A program made the translations under genes and the position numbers. Positions 38,218-49,060 of a stretch of DNA of 64,000 nucleotides are shown piece by piece. The notes under the pieces are model-generated. The model saw only the letters and a program-made list of their open reading frames with translations, was not told the DNA's origin and searched no databases. Source of the stretch: Saliniramus fredricksonii (lineage in GTDB: Bacteria; Pseudomonadota; Alphaproteobacteria; Rhizobiales; Beijerinckiaceae); assembly GCF_900094735.1 (NCBI RefSeq), contig NZ_FMBM01000001.1, forward strand, positions 124,001 to 188,000, given 5' to 3'. How positions within the stretch are numbered: the stretch's first letter is position 1; every line of letters begins with the position of its first letter.

Positions 38218-38731
38218 TGGGCTCTCTCCGACTTGAGCGGAAACGCCTCGAAGGGCGCTCCGCCGGTTGCACTTGCCGCTCGTTCGCCTCGGGGCTGCCG
38301 AGGCCGCAACGTGCGGCCGTTCAAGCAAGCCCTGTCCCCCATTCCGCGCATACACGCTTCGGGCGAGATGGTTCGAACCTCATGCAACGACCCGCAAACA
38401 GCGGGCGATGCGGCAATCGGTTTTCCCCGTCTGTGCCGGCCCCTCGCGGGTTCAAGCCTTGCGGCACCTGCAGTCTCGGACAGGACAGATCCGGATGAGA
38501 CGGGCATTCCCGCCACGTCCGGCCTTCCACAGCCCGACGGATCGGGCCGATTTGCGCTAAAACAAGAAGTCGCCCCGGTGAGGCGCACAAGATCCAGTTG
38601 AATACGCAAGTGGCCTCCATAACCCGTCAGGGCCCTGATGCCAAGGGGAAAATGGCGAAAAAGTCAAGACCCTTTCGCCACCACCCGCGAGGCACCTGCC
38701 GAACACGCAGAACGACAGATGCCGAAAGTGC
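38218..38731 (-). promoter_or_regulatory. Probable L10 (rplJL-rpoBC) leader and promoter region
   Basis: A gap of 514 bases between rplA and rplJ, with no gene seen on either strand. Just after rplA, an 8-bp stem TGGCGAAA/TTTCGCCA (38653-38660 with 38673-38680) followed on the minus strand by TTTT looks like a weak terminator. A TTGACT lies within its loop, but no good -10 is at the right distance. E. coli has a separate promoter and an L10-binding leader at this junction; assignment here is by position. Confidence 0.45.
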
Positions 38732-39430
38732 TTACGCGCCGACGACGCTGCCCACTTCGAGCTTGAGGCCCGGCCCCATGGTCGAAGTGATCGAGACACG
38801 CTGGATATAGGTCCCCTTGGCGCCCGCCGGCTTCGCCCTCGCCACTGCATCGGCGAAGGCCTTGATGTTCTCGGCCAGCTTGTCGGCCTCGAAGGAGAGC
38901 TTGCCGACGCCGGCATGGATGATGCCGGCCTTCTCGACGCGGAACTCCACCGCGCCGCCCTTGGCGGCTTCGACGGCGCCCTTGACGTCCATGGTCACCG
39001 TACCGACCTTGGGATTCGGCATCAGGCCACGCGGGCCCAGAACCTTGCCGAGGCGCCCGACCAGCGGCATCATGTCCGGTGTGGCGATGCAGCGATCGAA
39101 GTCGATCGTGCCGCCCTGGATGGTCTCCATCAGATCCTCGGCGCCAACGATGTCGGCACCTGCGGCACTGGCCTCGTCGGCCTTGGCGCCGCGCGCGAAG
39201 ACGGCGACCCGCACGGTACGGCCGGAACCGTTGGGCAGGTTGCAGACGCCGCGGACCATCTGGTCGGCGTGACGGGGATCGACCCCGAGATTCATCGCGA
39301 TCTCGATGGTCTCGTCGAATTTCACGCTGGCGCGCTCCTTGAGGATACCGATCGCCTCACCGAGCTCGTACAGCTTGTTGGCATCAAGCCCTTCGCGGGC
39401 CTTGCGGATGCGCTTGCCTTCTTTCGCCAT
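38732..39430 (-). CDS. rplA: 50S ribosomal protein L1
   Basis: The protein has 232 residues. Signatures are [24 protein letters not shown] and the segment [22 protein letters not shown]1 forms the mobile stalk at the E site and represses the rplKA mRNA in E. coli. It is 10 bases after rplK. Confidence 0.97.
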   Translation of the reverse strand: MAKEGKRIRKAREGLDANKLYELGEAIGILKERASVKFDETIEIAMNLGVDPRHADQMVRGVCNLPNGSGRTVRVAVFARGAKADEASAAGADIVGAEDLMETIQGGTIDFDRCIATPDMMPLVGRLGKVLGPRGLMPNPKVGTVTMDVKGAVEAAKGGAVEFRVEKAGIIHAGVGKLSFEADKLAENIKAFADAVARAKPAGAKGTYIQRVSITSTMGPGLKLEVGSVVGA

Positions 39431-39440
39431 GTCGCTCTCC

Positions 39441-39869
39441 TCAGCCCGTGACCTGAATGCCCATGGAACGGGCGGAGCCTTCGATCATCGCGGCAGCTGC
39501 CTCGACGCTGTCGCAGTTGAGATCCACCATCTTCTTCTCGGCGATCTCCCGCACCTGCTCGGGCGTGACCTTGGCGATCGTGCTCTTGCCCGGCGTCTGC
39601 GAGCCGCTCTTGATCCCCGCCGCCTGCTTGAGGAAGTAGGAGACCGGGGGCTGCTTCATCTCGAAGGTGAAGGACCGATCCTGATACGCGGTGATGATCA
39701 CCGGGATCGGGGTGCCCTTGTCCATCTGCTGGGTCTTCGCGTTGAAGGCCTTGCAGAATTCCATGATATTCAGACCACGCTGACCCAGAGCCGGGCCGAT
39801 CGGCGGGGACGGATTGGCCGCGCCGGCGGGGACCTGAAGCTTGATGTATCCCGCGATTTTCTTCGCCAT
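39441..39869 (-). CDS. rplK: 50S ribosomal protein L11
   Basis: The protein has 142 residues. It starts [40 protein letters not shown] (the [14 protein letters not shown] segment is diagnostic) and has [17 protein letters not shown]-like C-terminal residues. L11 with 23S rRNA forms the GTPase centre and is needed for RelA activation. The start at 39869 is the family start; the extension upstream is not conserved. Confidence 0.97.
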   Translation of the reverse strand: MAKKIAGYIKLQVPAGAANPSPPIGPALGQRGLNIMEFCKAFNAKTQQMDKGTPIPVIITAYQDRSFTFEMKQPPVSYFLKQAAGIKSGSQTPGKSTIAKVTPEQVREIAEKKMVDLNCDSVEAAAAMIEGSARSMGIQVTG

Positions 39870-40027
39870 GGGACTGCTCCACGTACGAACGCACCGGTTG
39901 CCGACCGGAGTGTTCATGGGTTTGCAGGGCGCGGTGCGGCCGGTCTGGGCCCGGATGGCGACCGGGCGGGCCTCCCGCGCGATGAGGCGCACCGCAAGGC
40001 ACGCCGCGCCGCAGACGGATCGTCAGG

Positions 40028-40564
40028 TCAGGCGACCTTCTCCACCTGGGCGTATTCGAGTTCGACCGGCGTCGCGCGGCCGAAGATCGAGACGGCAACC
40101 TTGAGGCGCGAACGCGATTCATCCACCTCCTCGACGACGCCGTTAAAGGATGCAAAAGGCCCGTCGGAGACGCGCACGGTCTCGCCGACCTCGAAGATCA
40201 GCGCCGATTTCGGGCGCTCGACACCCTCGGCCACCTGACCCTTGATTCGCTCCGCCTCGTGATCGGGAATCGGCAGCGGCTTGGCCTTGTCGGCCCCGAG
40301 GAAGCCCGTCACCTTTGGCGTATTCTTGATCAGATGATAGACATCGTCCGTCATCTCGCATTTCACCAGCACATAGCCGGGGAAGAACTTGCGCTCCGTA
40401 TCGACCTTGCGGCCGCGGCGCACCTCGACGACCTTCTCGGTCGGCACGAGAATTTCCTCGAACATGTCTTCGAGCCCGCGCTGCGCGGCCTGGTCCTGCA
40501 GGGACTGCGCGACCTTGTTCTCGAAATTCGAATAGGCGTGGACGATATACCAGCGCTTTGCCAT
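40028..40564 (-). CDS. nusG: Transcription termination/antitermination factor NusG
   Basis: The protein has 178 residues. The NGN domain starts MAKRWYIVHAYSNFENKVAQ and includes KKFFPGYVLVKCEM-like residues (RKFFPGYVLVKCEM). The KOW domain at about 125-178 reads VRVSDGPFASFNGVVEEVD. NusG binds elongating RNA polymerase and links it to Rho or to S10 on the ribosome. It is 14 bases after secE; a 158-base gap separates it from rplK. Confidence 0.97.
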   Translation of the reverse strand: MAKRWYIVHAYSNFENKVAQSLQDQAAQRGLEDMFEEILVPTEKVVEVRRGRKVDTERKFFPGYVLVKCEMTDDVYHLIKNTPKVTGFLGADKAKPLPIPDHEAERIKGQVAEGVERPKSALIFEVGETVRVSDGPFASFNGVVEEVDESRSRLKVAVSIFGRATPVELEYAQVEKVA

Positions 40565-40578
40565 GACCGTCGCGCTCC

Positions 40579-40776
40579 TCAACCACCGAAACCGAGGATG
40601 AAACCCACGCCCCAGCGCAGGATCTGATCCACGACGAGGAAATACAGCGCGGCCAGGATCACCATGATGAAGACCATACCGGTGGTCACCATGGTCTCCT
40701 TGCGGGTCGGCCAGGTGACCTTCGAGCCCTCGGCGCGCACCTGCTGCATGAATTCGAACGGATTCGTCTTCGCCAT
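40579..40776 (-). CDS. secE: Preprotein translocase subunit SecE
   Basis: A small protein of 65 residues in the short, single-helix form. It begins MAKTNPFEFMQQVRAEGSKV, followed by the conserved TWPTRKET amphipathic segment and one membrane helix (about 33-52). It clamps SecY in the inner membrane. The start at 40776 is the family start. It lies 14 bases before nusG, as in nearly all bacteria. Confidence 0.95.
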   Translation of the reverse strand: MAKTNPFEFMQQVRAEGSKVTWPTRKETMVTTGMVFIMVILAALYFLVVDQILRWGVGFILGFGG

Positions 40777-40966
40777 CACTCTCTCGCCTGACGGGTCACC
40801 ATCGCTCGCCCGTCGCTCTCGATTGCGGCCATGCGTCCGGGGACGGCGCGCGCCCCATATCGAACGGGCGCGGAGCCGCCATGGCCCGCGCCGCCCTGAA
40901 AAACAAACCTGCGAATACCGGTGCGGAGATGCATCCCCGTTTCCGTATTCGTCACATCCCCGCCGC

Positions 40967-41043
40967 TGGCAGGAGTGGAGGGACTCGAACCCCCAACCCC
41001 CGGTTTTGGAGACCGGTGCTCTGACCAGTTGAGCTACACTCCT
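40967..41043 (-). tRNA. tRNA-Trp (anticodon CCA)
   Basis: Cloverleaf on the minus strand: acceptor AGGAGTG/CACTCCT, D-arm GCTC/GAGC, anticodon stem CCGGT/ACCGG with loop CTCCAAA, T-loop TTCGAGT. Discriminator G and a genomically encoded CCA (40969-40967). It lies between tuf copy 2 and secE, the classical place for trpT. Confidence 0.96.
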
Positions 41044-41138
41044 AACGGCAGAAGCCGATCCGGGCAGCCTGATCGTGCGATCACGTCGACCCGGCCCGCA
41101 ACGGCAGCGACGCATACCCCATCGCTATCCGAAACACA

Positions 41139-41169
41139 ATCGCCTCGCACAGCGTTTTGCGCGAGGCGA
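41139..41169 (-). terminator. Terminator-like hairpin after tuf copy 2
   Basis: 9-bp stem TCGCCTCGC/GCGAGGCGA (41140-41148 with 41161-41169), 12-base loop. On the minus strand TTGTGTTT follows. It starts about 10 bases after the tuf stop and precedes tRNA-Trp, so it may end or process the tuf transcript. Confidence 0.6.
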
Positions 41170-41177
41170 CGAGAATT

Positions 41178-42372
41178 ATCAATCCAGGACGGCGGCGACG
41201 ACGCCGGCGCCGACGGTGCGACCGCCTTCGCGGATGGCGAAGCGCAGCTTTTCTTCCATGGCGATCGGCACGATCAGCTCGACTTCCATCGCCACGTTGT
41301 CACCCGGCATCACCATCTCGGTGCCCTCGGGAAGCTGCACGATCCCCGTCACGTCCGTGGTGCGGAAATAGAATTGCGGACGATAGTTGTTGAAGAACGG
41401 CGTATGACGACCGCCCTCCTCCTTCGTCAGGATGTAGGCCTCGGCCTTGAACTTCTTGTGCGGCTTCACCGAACCCGGCTTGCACAGAACCTGCCCACGC
41501 TCCACATCCTCGCGCTTCGTGCCACGCAGCAGAACGCCGACATTGTCGCCCGCCTGGCCCTGGTCCAGAAGCTTGCGGAACATCTCGACGCCCGTCACCG
41601 TCGTCTTCACCGTGTCGCGGATGCCGATGATCTCGACTTCCTCGCCAACCTTCACGATGCCGCGCTCAACGCGACCCGTCACAACCGTACCGCGACCCGA
41701 AATCGAGAAAACATCCTCGATCGGCATCAGGAACGGCTGGTCAATCGGACGCTCAGGCGTCGGAATGTACGAGTCAACCGTCTCCATCAGCGCAAGAACC
41801 GCGTCACGGCCAATCTCCGGAGAACGATCCTCCAGCGCGCACAGCGCAGAACCCTTGGTGATCGGAATGTCGTCGCCGGGGAACTCGTAGCTCGACAGAA
41901 GCTCGCGAACCTCAAGCTCGACAAGCTCAAGAAGCTCCTCGTCATCAACCATGTCAACCTTGTTGAGGAAGACAACCAGTCCCGGAACACCAACCTGACG
42001 CGCAAGAAGAATGTGCTCACGCGTCTGCGGCATCGGACCGTCAGCCGCAGAAACCACAAGAATCGCGCCATCCATCTGCGCAGCACCCGTGATCATGTTC
42101 TTCACGTAGTCCGCGTGGCCGGGGCAATCAACATGCGCATAGTGACGGTTCGCCGTCTCGTACTCGACATGCGCCGTCGAAATCGTGATCCCGCGCGCCT
42201 TCTCCTCAGGAGCCTTGTCAATCGTGTCATACGCCATGAATGACGCACCACCAGACTCCGCCAGAACCTTCGTAATCGCCGCAGTCAGCGACGTCTTGCC
42301 GTGGTCAACGTGACCAATCGTGCCGATGTTGCAGTGCGGCTTGTTACGTTCAAACTTTTCCTTGGCCATGGC
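41178..42372. repeat. Long direct repeat: tuf copy 2 (identical to 23670-24864)
   Basis: Second copy of the 1195-base block. Both flanks diverge at once: the last shared bases are one base past the stop codon and three bases before the ATG. Confidence 0.9.
41179..42369 (-). CDS. tuf: Elongation factor Tu, copy 2
   Basis: The protein has 396 residues and is identical in sequence to copy 1, including all GTPase motifs. It precedes tRNA-Trp-secE-nusG, the position of tufB in enterobacteria. The ATG at 42369 is the same as in copy 1; an upstream in-frame extension (to about 42705) is not conserved and runs through a hairpin. Two equal genes raise EF-Tu dosage. A terminator-like hairpin lies about 115 bases upstream. 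Confidence 0.98.
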   Translation of the reverse strand: MAKEKFERNKPHCNIGTIGHVDHGKTSLTAAITKVLAESGGASFMAYDTIDKAPEEKARGITISTAHVEYETANRHYAHVDCPGHADYVKNMITGAAQMDGAILVVSAADGPMPQTREHILLARQVGVPGLVVFLNKVDMVDDEELLELVELEVRELLSSYEFPGDDIPITKGSALCALEDRSPEIGRDAVLALMETVDSYIPTPERPIDQPFLMPIEDVFSISGRGTVVTGRVERGIVKVGEEVEIIGIRDTVKTTVTGVEMFRKLLDQGQAGDNVGVLLRGTKREDVERGQVLCKPGSVKPHKKFKAEAYILTKEEGGRHTPFFNNYRPQFYFRTTDVTGIVQLPEGTEMVMPGDNVAMEVELIVPIAMEEKLRFAIREGGRTVGAGVVAAVLD

Positions 42373-42484
42373 TTTGGTCCCTGACGCCTCGATTCCAGAG
42401 TGGGTGGCGATAGCTGCCGGTGGCGTAGTCACGGCTGCGCCTGTGCGCGCCCGCATAAAGCGCTTTGGTCTGCGCTTCAAGAGC

Positions 42485-42503
42485 AAAAACGCCAGAAGGC
42501 GTT
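42485..42503 (-). terminator. Terminator-like hairpin upstream of tuf copy 2
   Basis: On the minus strand AACGCC, TTCT loop, GGCGTT, then TTTT (stem 42488-42493 with 42498-42503; T run 42489-42485). No minus-strand gene lies upstream for it to terminate, so it may be a leader attenuator of the tuf-secE-nusG unit. Confidence 0.5.
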
Positions 42504-42607
42504 CAAACTCCGCAACAGGAGCGATAGTGTACAGGCAACCCGGCAGGTCCCGGGCATGCCCGCAGTGCCGCCCATGGCCCGGGATGACTGATCGACGAGG
42601 GGTGGTC

Positions 42608-43795
42608 ATGACAATGCGCGACGAAGATGACGGCACGCAGCCGGCAGAGGCCCACGCGTCCGATTGCCCGCCCGGCACGGAGCTCTCCGGCCTTCTCGTC
42701 GTCACCCTCGAACAGGCGGTCGCCGCGCCCTATGCCTCGAGCCGGCTCGCCGATGCCGGGGCACGCGTCATCAAGATCGAGCGGCCCGAGGGCGATTTCG
42801 CGCGCCGCTACGACACATGCGTCGACGGCGAGAGCGCCTATTTCGTCTGGCTCAACCGGGGCAAGGAATCGATCGCCCTCGATCTGCGCGATACGGGCGA
42901 CAAGGCGGTGCTCGCCGCCATCCTCGCCAAGGCCGACGTGTTCATCCAGAACCTCGCCCCCGGCGCCGTGGCGCGCCTCGGATTCGATCAGGCCGAGCTG
43001 CGGGCGCGCCATCCGCGGCTGATCACCTGCGCCATATCCGGCTATGGCGACGAGGGCCCCTATCGCGATCTCAAGGCCTACGATCTCCTGGTGCAGGCCG
43101 AGAGCGGGCTCTCGGAGATCACCGGCACGCCGGAAGGCCGGGCCCGCACGGGCGTTTCGGTCTGCGATATCGCCGCCGGCATGACGGCCTATCAGAACAT
43201 TCTCCAGGCGCTGATCGCGCGCGGCATCAGCGGGCGCGGTCGCCATGTCGCAGTCTCGCTCTATCATGCGCTCGCGGACTGGATGAACGTCCCTTACCTG
43301 CAATACGCCTATGGCGGCGTGACGCCGCAGCGTTGCGGGCTCAACCATCCGACCATCGCCCCCTATGGCGATTATGCCTGCGCGGATGGCAAATCGGTCC
43401 TGTTCTCCATCCAGAACGAGACCGAATGGCGCAATTTCTGCACGCAGGTGCTCTATCGTCCGGACGTCGCGGCGGATCCGCGCTTCATCAACAATCCCGC
43501 GCGCGTGCGCAACCGCCCGGCGCTGGATGCGATCATCGAGACCGTCTTCGCAGCCATTCCCCGCGACGCCATGGCAGCACGACTGGAGGCGGCCCGAATC
43601 GCCTATGGCCGCGTCTCGACCATGGCGGATCTGCGGGCGCATCCGCAAAACCGGTTCGTGACGGTGGAGACGCCGGCAGGGGCGGTCACCATGCTCGCCC
43701 CCGGCGCGCTGGCCGACGGACAGAGCCCGGCCCTGCGCCCGGTCCCCGCCCTCGATGCGCATGGCGCGGCCTTGCGGCGTGAATTCGGGGAATGA
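42608..43795 (+). CDS. CaiB/BaiF-type (class III) CoA-transferase
   Basis: The protein has 395 residues. The N-terminal part holds [33 protein letters not shown] (in parts), the family signature. The predicted catalytic aspartate is Asp187 in SVCDIAAGM, which forms an acyl-aspartyl anhydride during CoA transfer. [14 protein letters not shown] follows. The ATG at 42608 has GAGGGG upstream. The acyl substrates cannot be read from the sequence; no other CoA-metabolism gene is adjacent. Its stop codon abuts that of the convergent permease gene. Confidence 0.9.
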   Translation: MTMRDEDDGTQPAEAHASDCPPGTELSGLLVVTLEQAVAAPYASSRLADAGARVIKIERPEGDFARRYDTCVDGESAYFVWLNRGKESIALDLRDTGDKAVLAAILAKADVFIQNLAPGAVARLGFDQAELRARHPRLITCAISGYGDEGPYRDLKAYDLLVQAESGLSEITGTPEGRARTGVSVCDIAAGMTAYQNILQALIARGISGRGRHVAVSLYHALADWMNVPYLQYAYGGVTPQRCGLNHPTIAPYGDYACADGKSVLFSIQNETEWRNFCTQVLYRPDVAADPRFINNPARVRNRPALDAIIETVFAAIPRDAMAARLEAARIAYGRVSTMADLRAHPQNRFVTVETPAGAVTMLAPGALADGQSPALRPVPALDAHGAALRREFGE

Positions 43796-44539
43796 TCAGC
43801 CGACGAGACCGCTATAGAGCAAGCGCGCGGCCATCAGTGCCAGAATGATCAGGATCAGCCGCTCAAAGGCCTTGCGGCTGAATTTCTTGCCGGCCCAGTG
43901 CCCGATCACCATGCCGAGCGCGATCGGCAGGAGCGCCAGCCAGCCCTGCAGGAAGCGCTCGAAGGTGAGAATCCCCGTTACGGCGAGCGCCACGGACTGC
44001 GTGCCGGTAAAAGCCAGAAACATGGCCGAGAGCGTGAAGACGAAGGTCTCGCGCGCCAGCCGCATTGCGTGGATGAAAGTCACGGTGATGGGCGCCGCAA
44101 TCCCGGTCGCGCCCTGCAGGATCCCGCCGAAGAAGCCGACGGCCGGCGACCAGCGCCAGGCGGAATCGGGCGGGATCCGCATTTCCGGGCGCGCCAGCGA
44201 GAGCCCGATATAAAGCACCACCATGACCGCGAGCAGCAGCGACAAGGTCGTCGCCGGCAGCGCCGTCAACGCCCAGGTCCCGATGATGACGCCGACGAAC
44301 CCCGTCGGCAGCAACGCCTTGAGGAAGCCGCTGCCTTCGCGATAGGCGTGGAACTTCCACAATTGCCAGATATTCGTCATCACGAGCGAGACCATCATGA
44401 TGGCGATGGCGTGCTGCACGCCGAGAAAGGCGGCGAGAACCGGGATGGTGACCAGCGGCAGACCCAGCCCGGTCGCCCCCTTGACGAAACCGCCGAGCAT
44501 CAGTCCCAGCGTGACCATCACGGCCGATTCAAGTTCCAC
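43796..44539 (-). CDS. TSUP-family (TauE/SafE) membrane permease
   Basis: The protein has 247 residues with about seven to eight membrane helices. It contains LGLMLGGFVKGATGLGLPLVTIPVLA at the N-terminus and a second related glycine-rich motif, AVGFFGGILQGATGIAAPITV, as expected from the internal duplication of this family. Members export sulfite, sulfoacetate or other organic anions. The GTG at 44539 follows GAGGTGG and is preferred to an internal ATG. Substrate unknown; the neighbouring CoA-transferase may or may not be related functionally. Confidence 0.85.
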   Translation of the reverse strand: MELESAVMVTLGLMLGGFVKGATGLGLPLVTIPVLAAFLGVQHAIAIMMVSLVMTNIWQLWKFHAYREGSGFLKALLPTGFVGVIIGTWALTALPATTLSLLLAVMVVLYIGLSLARPEMRIPPDSAWRWSPAVGFFGGILQGATGIAAPITVTFIHAMRLARETFVFTLSAMFLAFTGTQSVALAVTGILTFERFLQGWLALLPIALGMVIGHWAGKKFSRKAFERLILIILALMAARLLYSGLVG

Positions 44540-44798
44540 GTATCCACCTCGTTCCAAGAATGCCCACCTGCCGCGCGATGCGAAAGCTATGCCCGCGCCG
44601 GCCTGCCCGCGCAACGGGCAGTCCCGCCATCCCGTCTGGGGCTGACGGGCCCGGACTGTCGCACGGCCTCACCGGCCAGCCACCATGAAGCCGCCAACGC
44701 GAATTTTTTCATGAACCGGACAGCGGCGGGTTGACACCGCGCGCCACCCTTTTCATAAGACGGCACACCGACGCGCTGCCCCGGCGGCATCGCGCGGC

Positions 44799-44884
44799 GG
44801 GGGAATGTCCCGAGCGGCAAAGGGGGCTGACTGTAAATCAGCTGGCGTAAGCCTTCGTAGGTTCGAGTCCTACTTCCCCCACCA
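44799..44884 (+). tRNA. tRNA-Tyr (anticodon GTA)
   Basis: Acceptor GGGGGAA/TTCCCCC, anticodon arm CTGACTGTAAATCAG, long variable arm typical of tRNA-Tyr, T-loop TTCGAGT, and encoded CCA at 44882-44884. Confidence 0.95.
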
Positions 44885-45015
44885 TTTCATGCTCCGAAAA
44901 AATTGATCTTTGACGAAATTTGGCATAAGCCGATCAGGAGGCAGGTCATCGAGGGTTGTGCGTCTGCGCTGCGAGCGATTCTGGCTGCGGCAAGGGTTGC
45001 GATCCTCACACCCGG

Positions 45016-45089
45016 GCGGGTGTAGCTCAATGGTAGAGCAACAGCCTTCCAAGCTGAAGACGGGGGTTCGATTCCCCTCACCCGCTCCA
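45016..45089 (+). tRNA. tRNA-Gly (anticodon TCC)
   Basis: Acceptor GCGGGTG/CACCCGC, D-arm with AATGGTAGA, anticodon arm CAGCCTTCCAAGCTG, T-loop TTCGATT, discriminator T and encoded CCA (45087-45089). It is 131 bases downstream of tRNA-Tyr and probably cotranscribed. Confidence 0.95.
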
Positions 45090-45239
45090 TCGCCCTGCGG
45101 CGCGAAATGCTGCCATGCGCTGCAGATGGCCATCTCGGGACCGGTTCCGCCGGACCGCGAGATCGCTCAGCGGAGGCCCCGGTTTCGGGCATGTTGCCGC
45201 AGCCCCGCCGCAATTCCGGTTCATTCCCTTGCCTGTCAC

Positions 45240-45268
45240 TTGGCAATCCGCCCAAGCGTGCCTAAGTT
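45240..45268 (+). promoter_or_regulatory. Candidate sigma-70-like promoter of ftsH
   Basis: TTGGCA (45240-45245), a 17-base spacer, then TAAGTT (45263-45268), about 70 bases before the ftsH ATG. Five of six and three of six consensus positions match. Confidence 0.4.
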
Positions 45269-45339
45269 ACGGCGGACCATTGGTGGTGCGCGCGCGGGGC
45301 GCCCTGCCGGACATGCACATCGGCGACGAACGGATCGAG

Positions 45340-47277
<1,938 letters not shown>

Positions 47278-47333
47278 GGCAGGACAGATTTCGGAAGCAG
47301 GACACATTGTGCTTCCACGAGAGACCGCCTTGC

Positions 47334-47362
47334 GACAATGCCCGCCATCGGCGGGCATTGTC
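47334..47362 (+). terminator. Terminator-like hairpin after ftsH
   Basis: Perfect 13-bp stem (47334-47346 with 47350-47362), three-base loop ATC, followed by ATTT, about 56 bases after the ftsH stop. The T run is short, so termination may be partial. Confidence 0.7.
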
Positions 47363-47444
47363 ATTTACGCTCGGTCAGTTCTTTGCGCGTAATATTTCAA
47401 CAGACAATGTGAACGACCACGGACATCGTCACCGCCCGTGCAAC

Positions 47445-47473
47445 TTGACGCTCCCCGAGGTGCGGGGTAGCTG
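47445..47473 (+). promoter_or_regulatory. Candidate promoter of glmM
   Basis: TTGACG (47445-47450), a 17-base spacer, then TAGCTG (47468-47473), about 40 bases before the GTG start. Good -35, weak -10. Confidence 0.3.
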
Positions 47474-47514
47474 CAACGAGCGGACGGAAACCGGCTTTGA
47501 TCAATCGGGGGTAT

Positions 47515-48861
47515 GTGACCTTGCGCCAGTATTTCGGAACGGACGGTATTCGCGGACGGGCAAACAGCACCATCACGCCCGAACTCGCCATGCGCGTCGG
47601 CCAGGCTGCGGGACTTGTTTTCAATCGCGGCGACTACCGCCATCGTGTGGTCATCGGCAAGGATACGCGTCTTTCCGGCTACATGATCGAGAACGCCCTC
47701 GTGGCCGGTTTCACCTCGGTCGGCATGGATACGCTGCTGCTCGGCCCGATGCCGACCCCGGCCGTGGCCATGCTGACGCGGTCCATGCGTGCCGATCTCG
47801 GCGTGATGATCTCGGCTTCGCACAATCCCTTCGAGGATAACGGCATCAAGCTGTTCGGTCCCGACGGTTTCAAGCTCTCCGATACGACCGAGAAGCGCAT
47901 CGAGAAATTCATCAATGCCGATCTTGCCAAGCGCCTCGCCACGGCCTCGCAACTCGGGCGGGCGCGGCGCGTCGAGGGTGTACAGGCACGCTATGTCGAA
48001 TTCGCCAAGCGCACCCTGCCGCGCGGACTCGATCTGGACGGGCTGCGCATCGTGCTCGATTGCGCCAACGGCGCTGCCTACAAGGTTGCGCCGGATGCGC
48101 TCTGGGAGCTCGGCGCGGAGGTCTTCGCCATCGGTGTCGAACCGGACGGCATGAATATCAACCGCGAAGTCGGCTCGACTGCGCCCGAAGCGCTCCAGGC
48201 CAAGGTGCGCGAATTGCGCGCCGATATCGGCATCGCCCTCGACGGGGATGCCGACCGGGTGATCATCGTCGACGAAAAAGGCCATCTGGTTGATGGCGAC
48301 CAGCTGATGGCGGCGATCGCGCGCAGCTGGCGGGAGGACGAGCGGCTGTCGAAACCCGGTATCGTGGCGACCGTGATGTCCAATCTCGGGCTTGAGCGCT
48401 ATCTCGCGGGGCTGGGCCTCGAGACGATCCGCACCGCCGTCGGTGATCGCTATGTGCTCGAACACATGCGGGCGCATGGCTACAATCTCGGCGGCGAGCA
48501 ATCCGGGCACATCATCATGTCGGATTATGCGACGACGGGCGACGGCCTCGTCGCCGCATTGCAATTGCTGAGCGTGGTCAAGCGCAGCGAGAAGCCGGTA
48601 TCCGAGGCCTGCCACTCTTTCGATCCCCTGCCGCAGGTCCTCAAGAACGTGCGCTATGCGGGCGGCGATCCGCTCGGTGACGCGCGCGTCAACAATGCGA
48701 TCGAGGCCGGGCGCAAGAGCCTGGATGGCAATGGCCGTCTGGTCATCCGCGCCTCCGGCACGGAGCCGGTGATTCGGGTGATGGGGGAAGGCGACGACGC
48801 CGATCTCGTCACGCGTGTGGTCGATGATATCGTCGGGGTGATCAGCCGGGTCGCGGCCTGA
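47515..48861 (+). CDS. glmM: Phosphoglucosamine mutase
   Basis: The protein has 448 residues and converts glucosamine 6-phosphate to glucosamine 1-phosphate for peptidoglycan and lipid A precursors. The start is (V/M)[16 protein letters not shown]. The phosphoserine is Ser102 in [15 protein letters not shown]; the metal-binding loop is DGDADRVI, the sugar-binding loop GGEQSGHII and the phosphate-binding loop [12 protein letters not shown]. The GTG at 47515 follows CGGGGGT; a TTG 18 bases upstream is less likely. The ftsH-glmM neighbourhood is widespread in Proteobacteria. Confidence 0.96.
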   Translation: MTLRQYFGTDGIRGRANSTITPELAMRVGQAAGLVFNRGDYRHRVVIGKDTRLSGYMIENALVAGFTSVGMDTLLLGPMPTPAVAMLTRSMRADLGVMISASHNPFEDNGIKLFGPDGFKLSDTTEKRIEKFINADLAKRLATASQLGRARRVEGVQARYVEFAKRTLPRGLDLDGLRIVLDCANGAAYKVAPDALWELGAEVFAIGVEPDGMNINREVGSTAPEALQAKVRELRADIGIALDGDADRVIIVDEKGHLVDGDQLMAAIARSWREDERLSKPGIVATVMSNLGLERYLAGLGLETIRTAVGDRYVLEHMRAHGYNLGGEQSGHIIMSDYATTGDGLVAALQLLSVVKRSEKPVSEACHSFDPLPQVLKNVRYAGGDPLGDARVNNAIEAGRKSLDGNGRLVIRASGTEPVIRVMGEGDDADLVTRVVDDIVGVISRVAA

Positions 48862-48959
48862 AAAAGTTTACAACTTCAGAATGTTATACCCATGCATGTC
48901 TCGGAATAACACGGGCCGGTCGGTCGTCAAGAAAAGATTATTAGGCCTAAGATTTAACT

Positions 48960-48975
48960 TTAAGTCGTATTTAAC
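48960..48975 (+). promoter_or_regulatory. CtrA-type box upstream of outer-membrane gene 1
   Basis: TTAA-GTCGTAT-TTAAC, an exact match to the TTAA-N7-TTAA pattern bound by the alphaproteobacterial regulator CtrA, 86 bases before the ATG of the downstream gene. A further TTAA lies at 48954-48957. The surrounding AT-rich stretch is unusual for this window. Confidence 0.5.
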
Positions 48976-49060
48976 AAATCGCGTTCATTCTTCGGGAAGT
49001 CTTACCAACGCGCGCTGCTTCGTGCTGCCTGCGTTCGATGCTCGAAGAGGACAGTCTGTC

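Noticed and set aside
38653-38680. A confident promoter at TTGACT before rplJ
   Set aside because: No acceptable -10 at 16-18 bases; the hexamer lies in a hairpin loop. It is recorded only as part of the leader region.
41179-42705. An N-terminal extension of EF-Tu copy 2 to about 42705
   Set aside because: The extension is not conserved, crosses a terminator-like hairpin, and copy 1 has the standard start at the same codon.
45115-45339. A longer FtsH N-terminus
   Set aside because: Residues before 45340 do not resemble FtsH and run across the promoter region; the family start MNPNFRN is at 45340.
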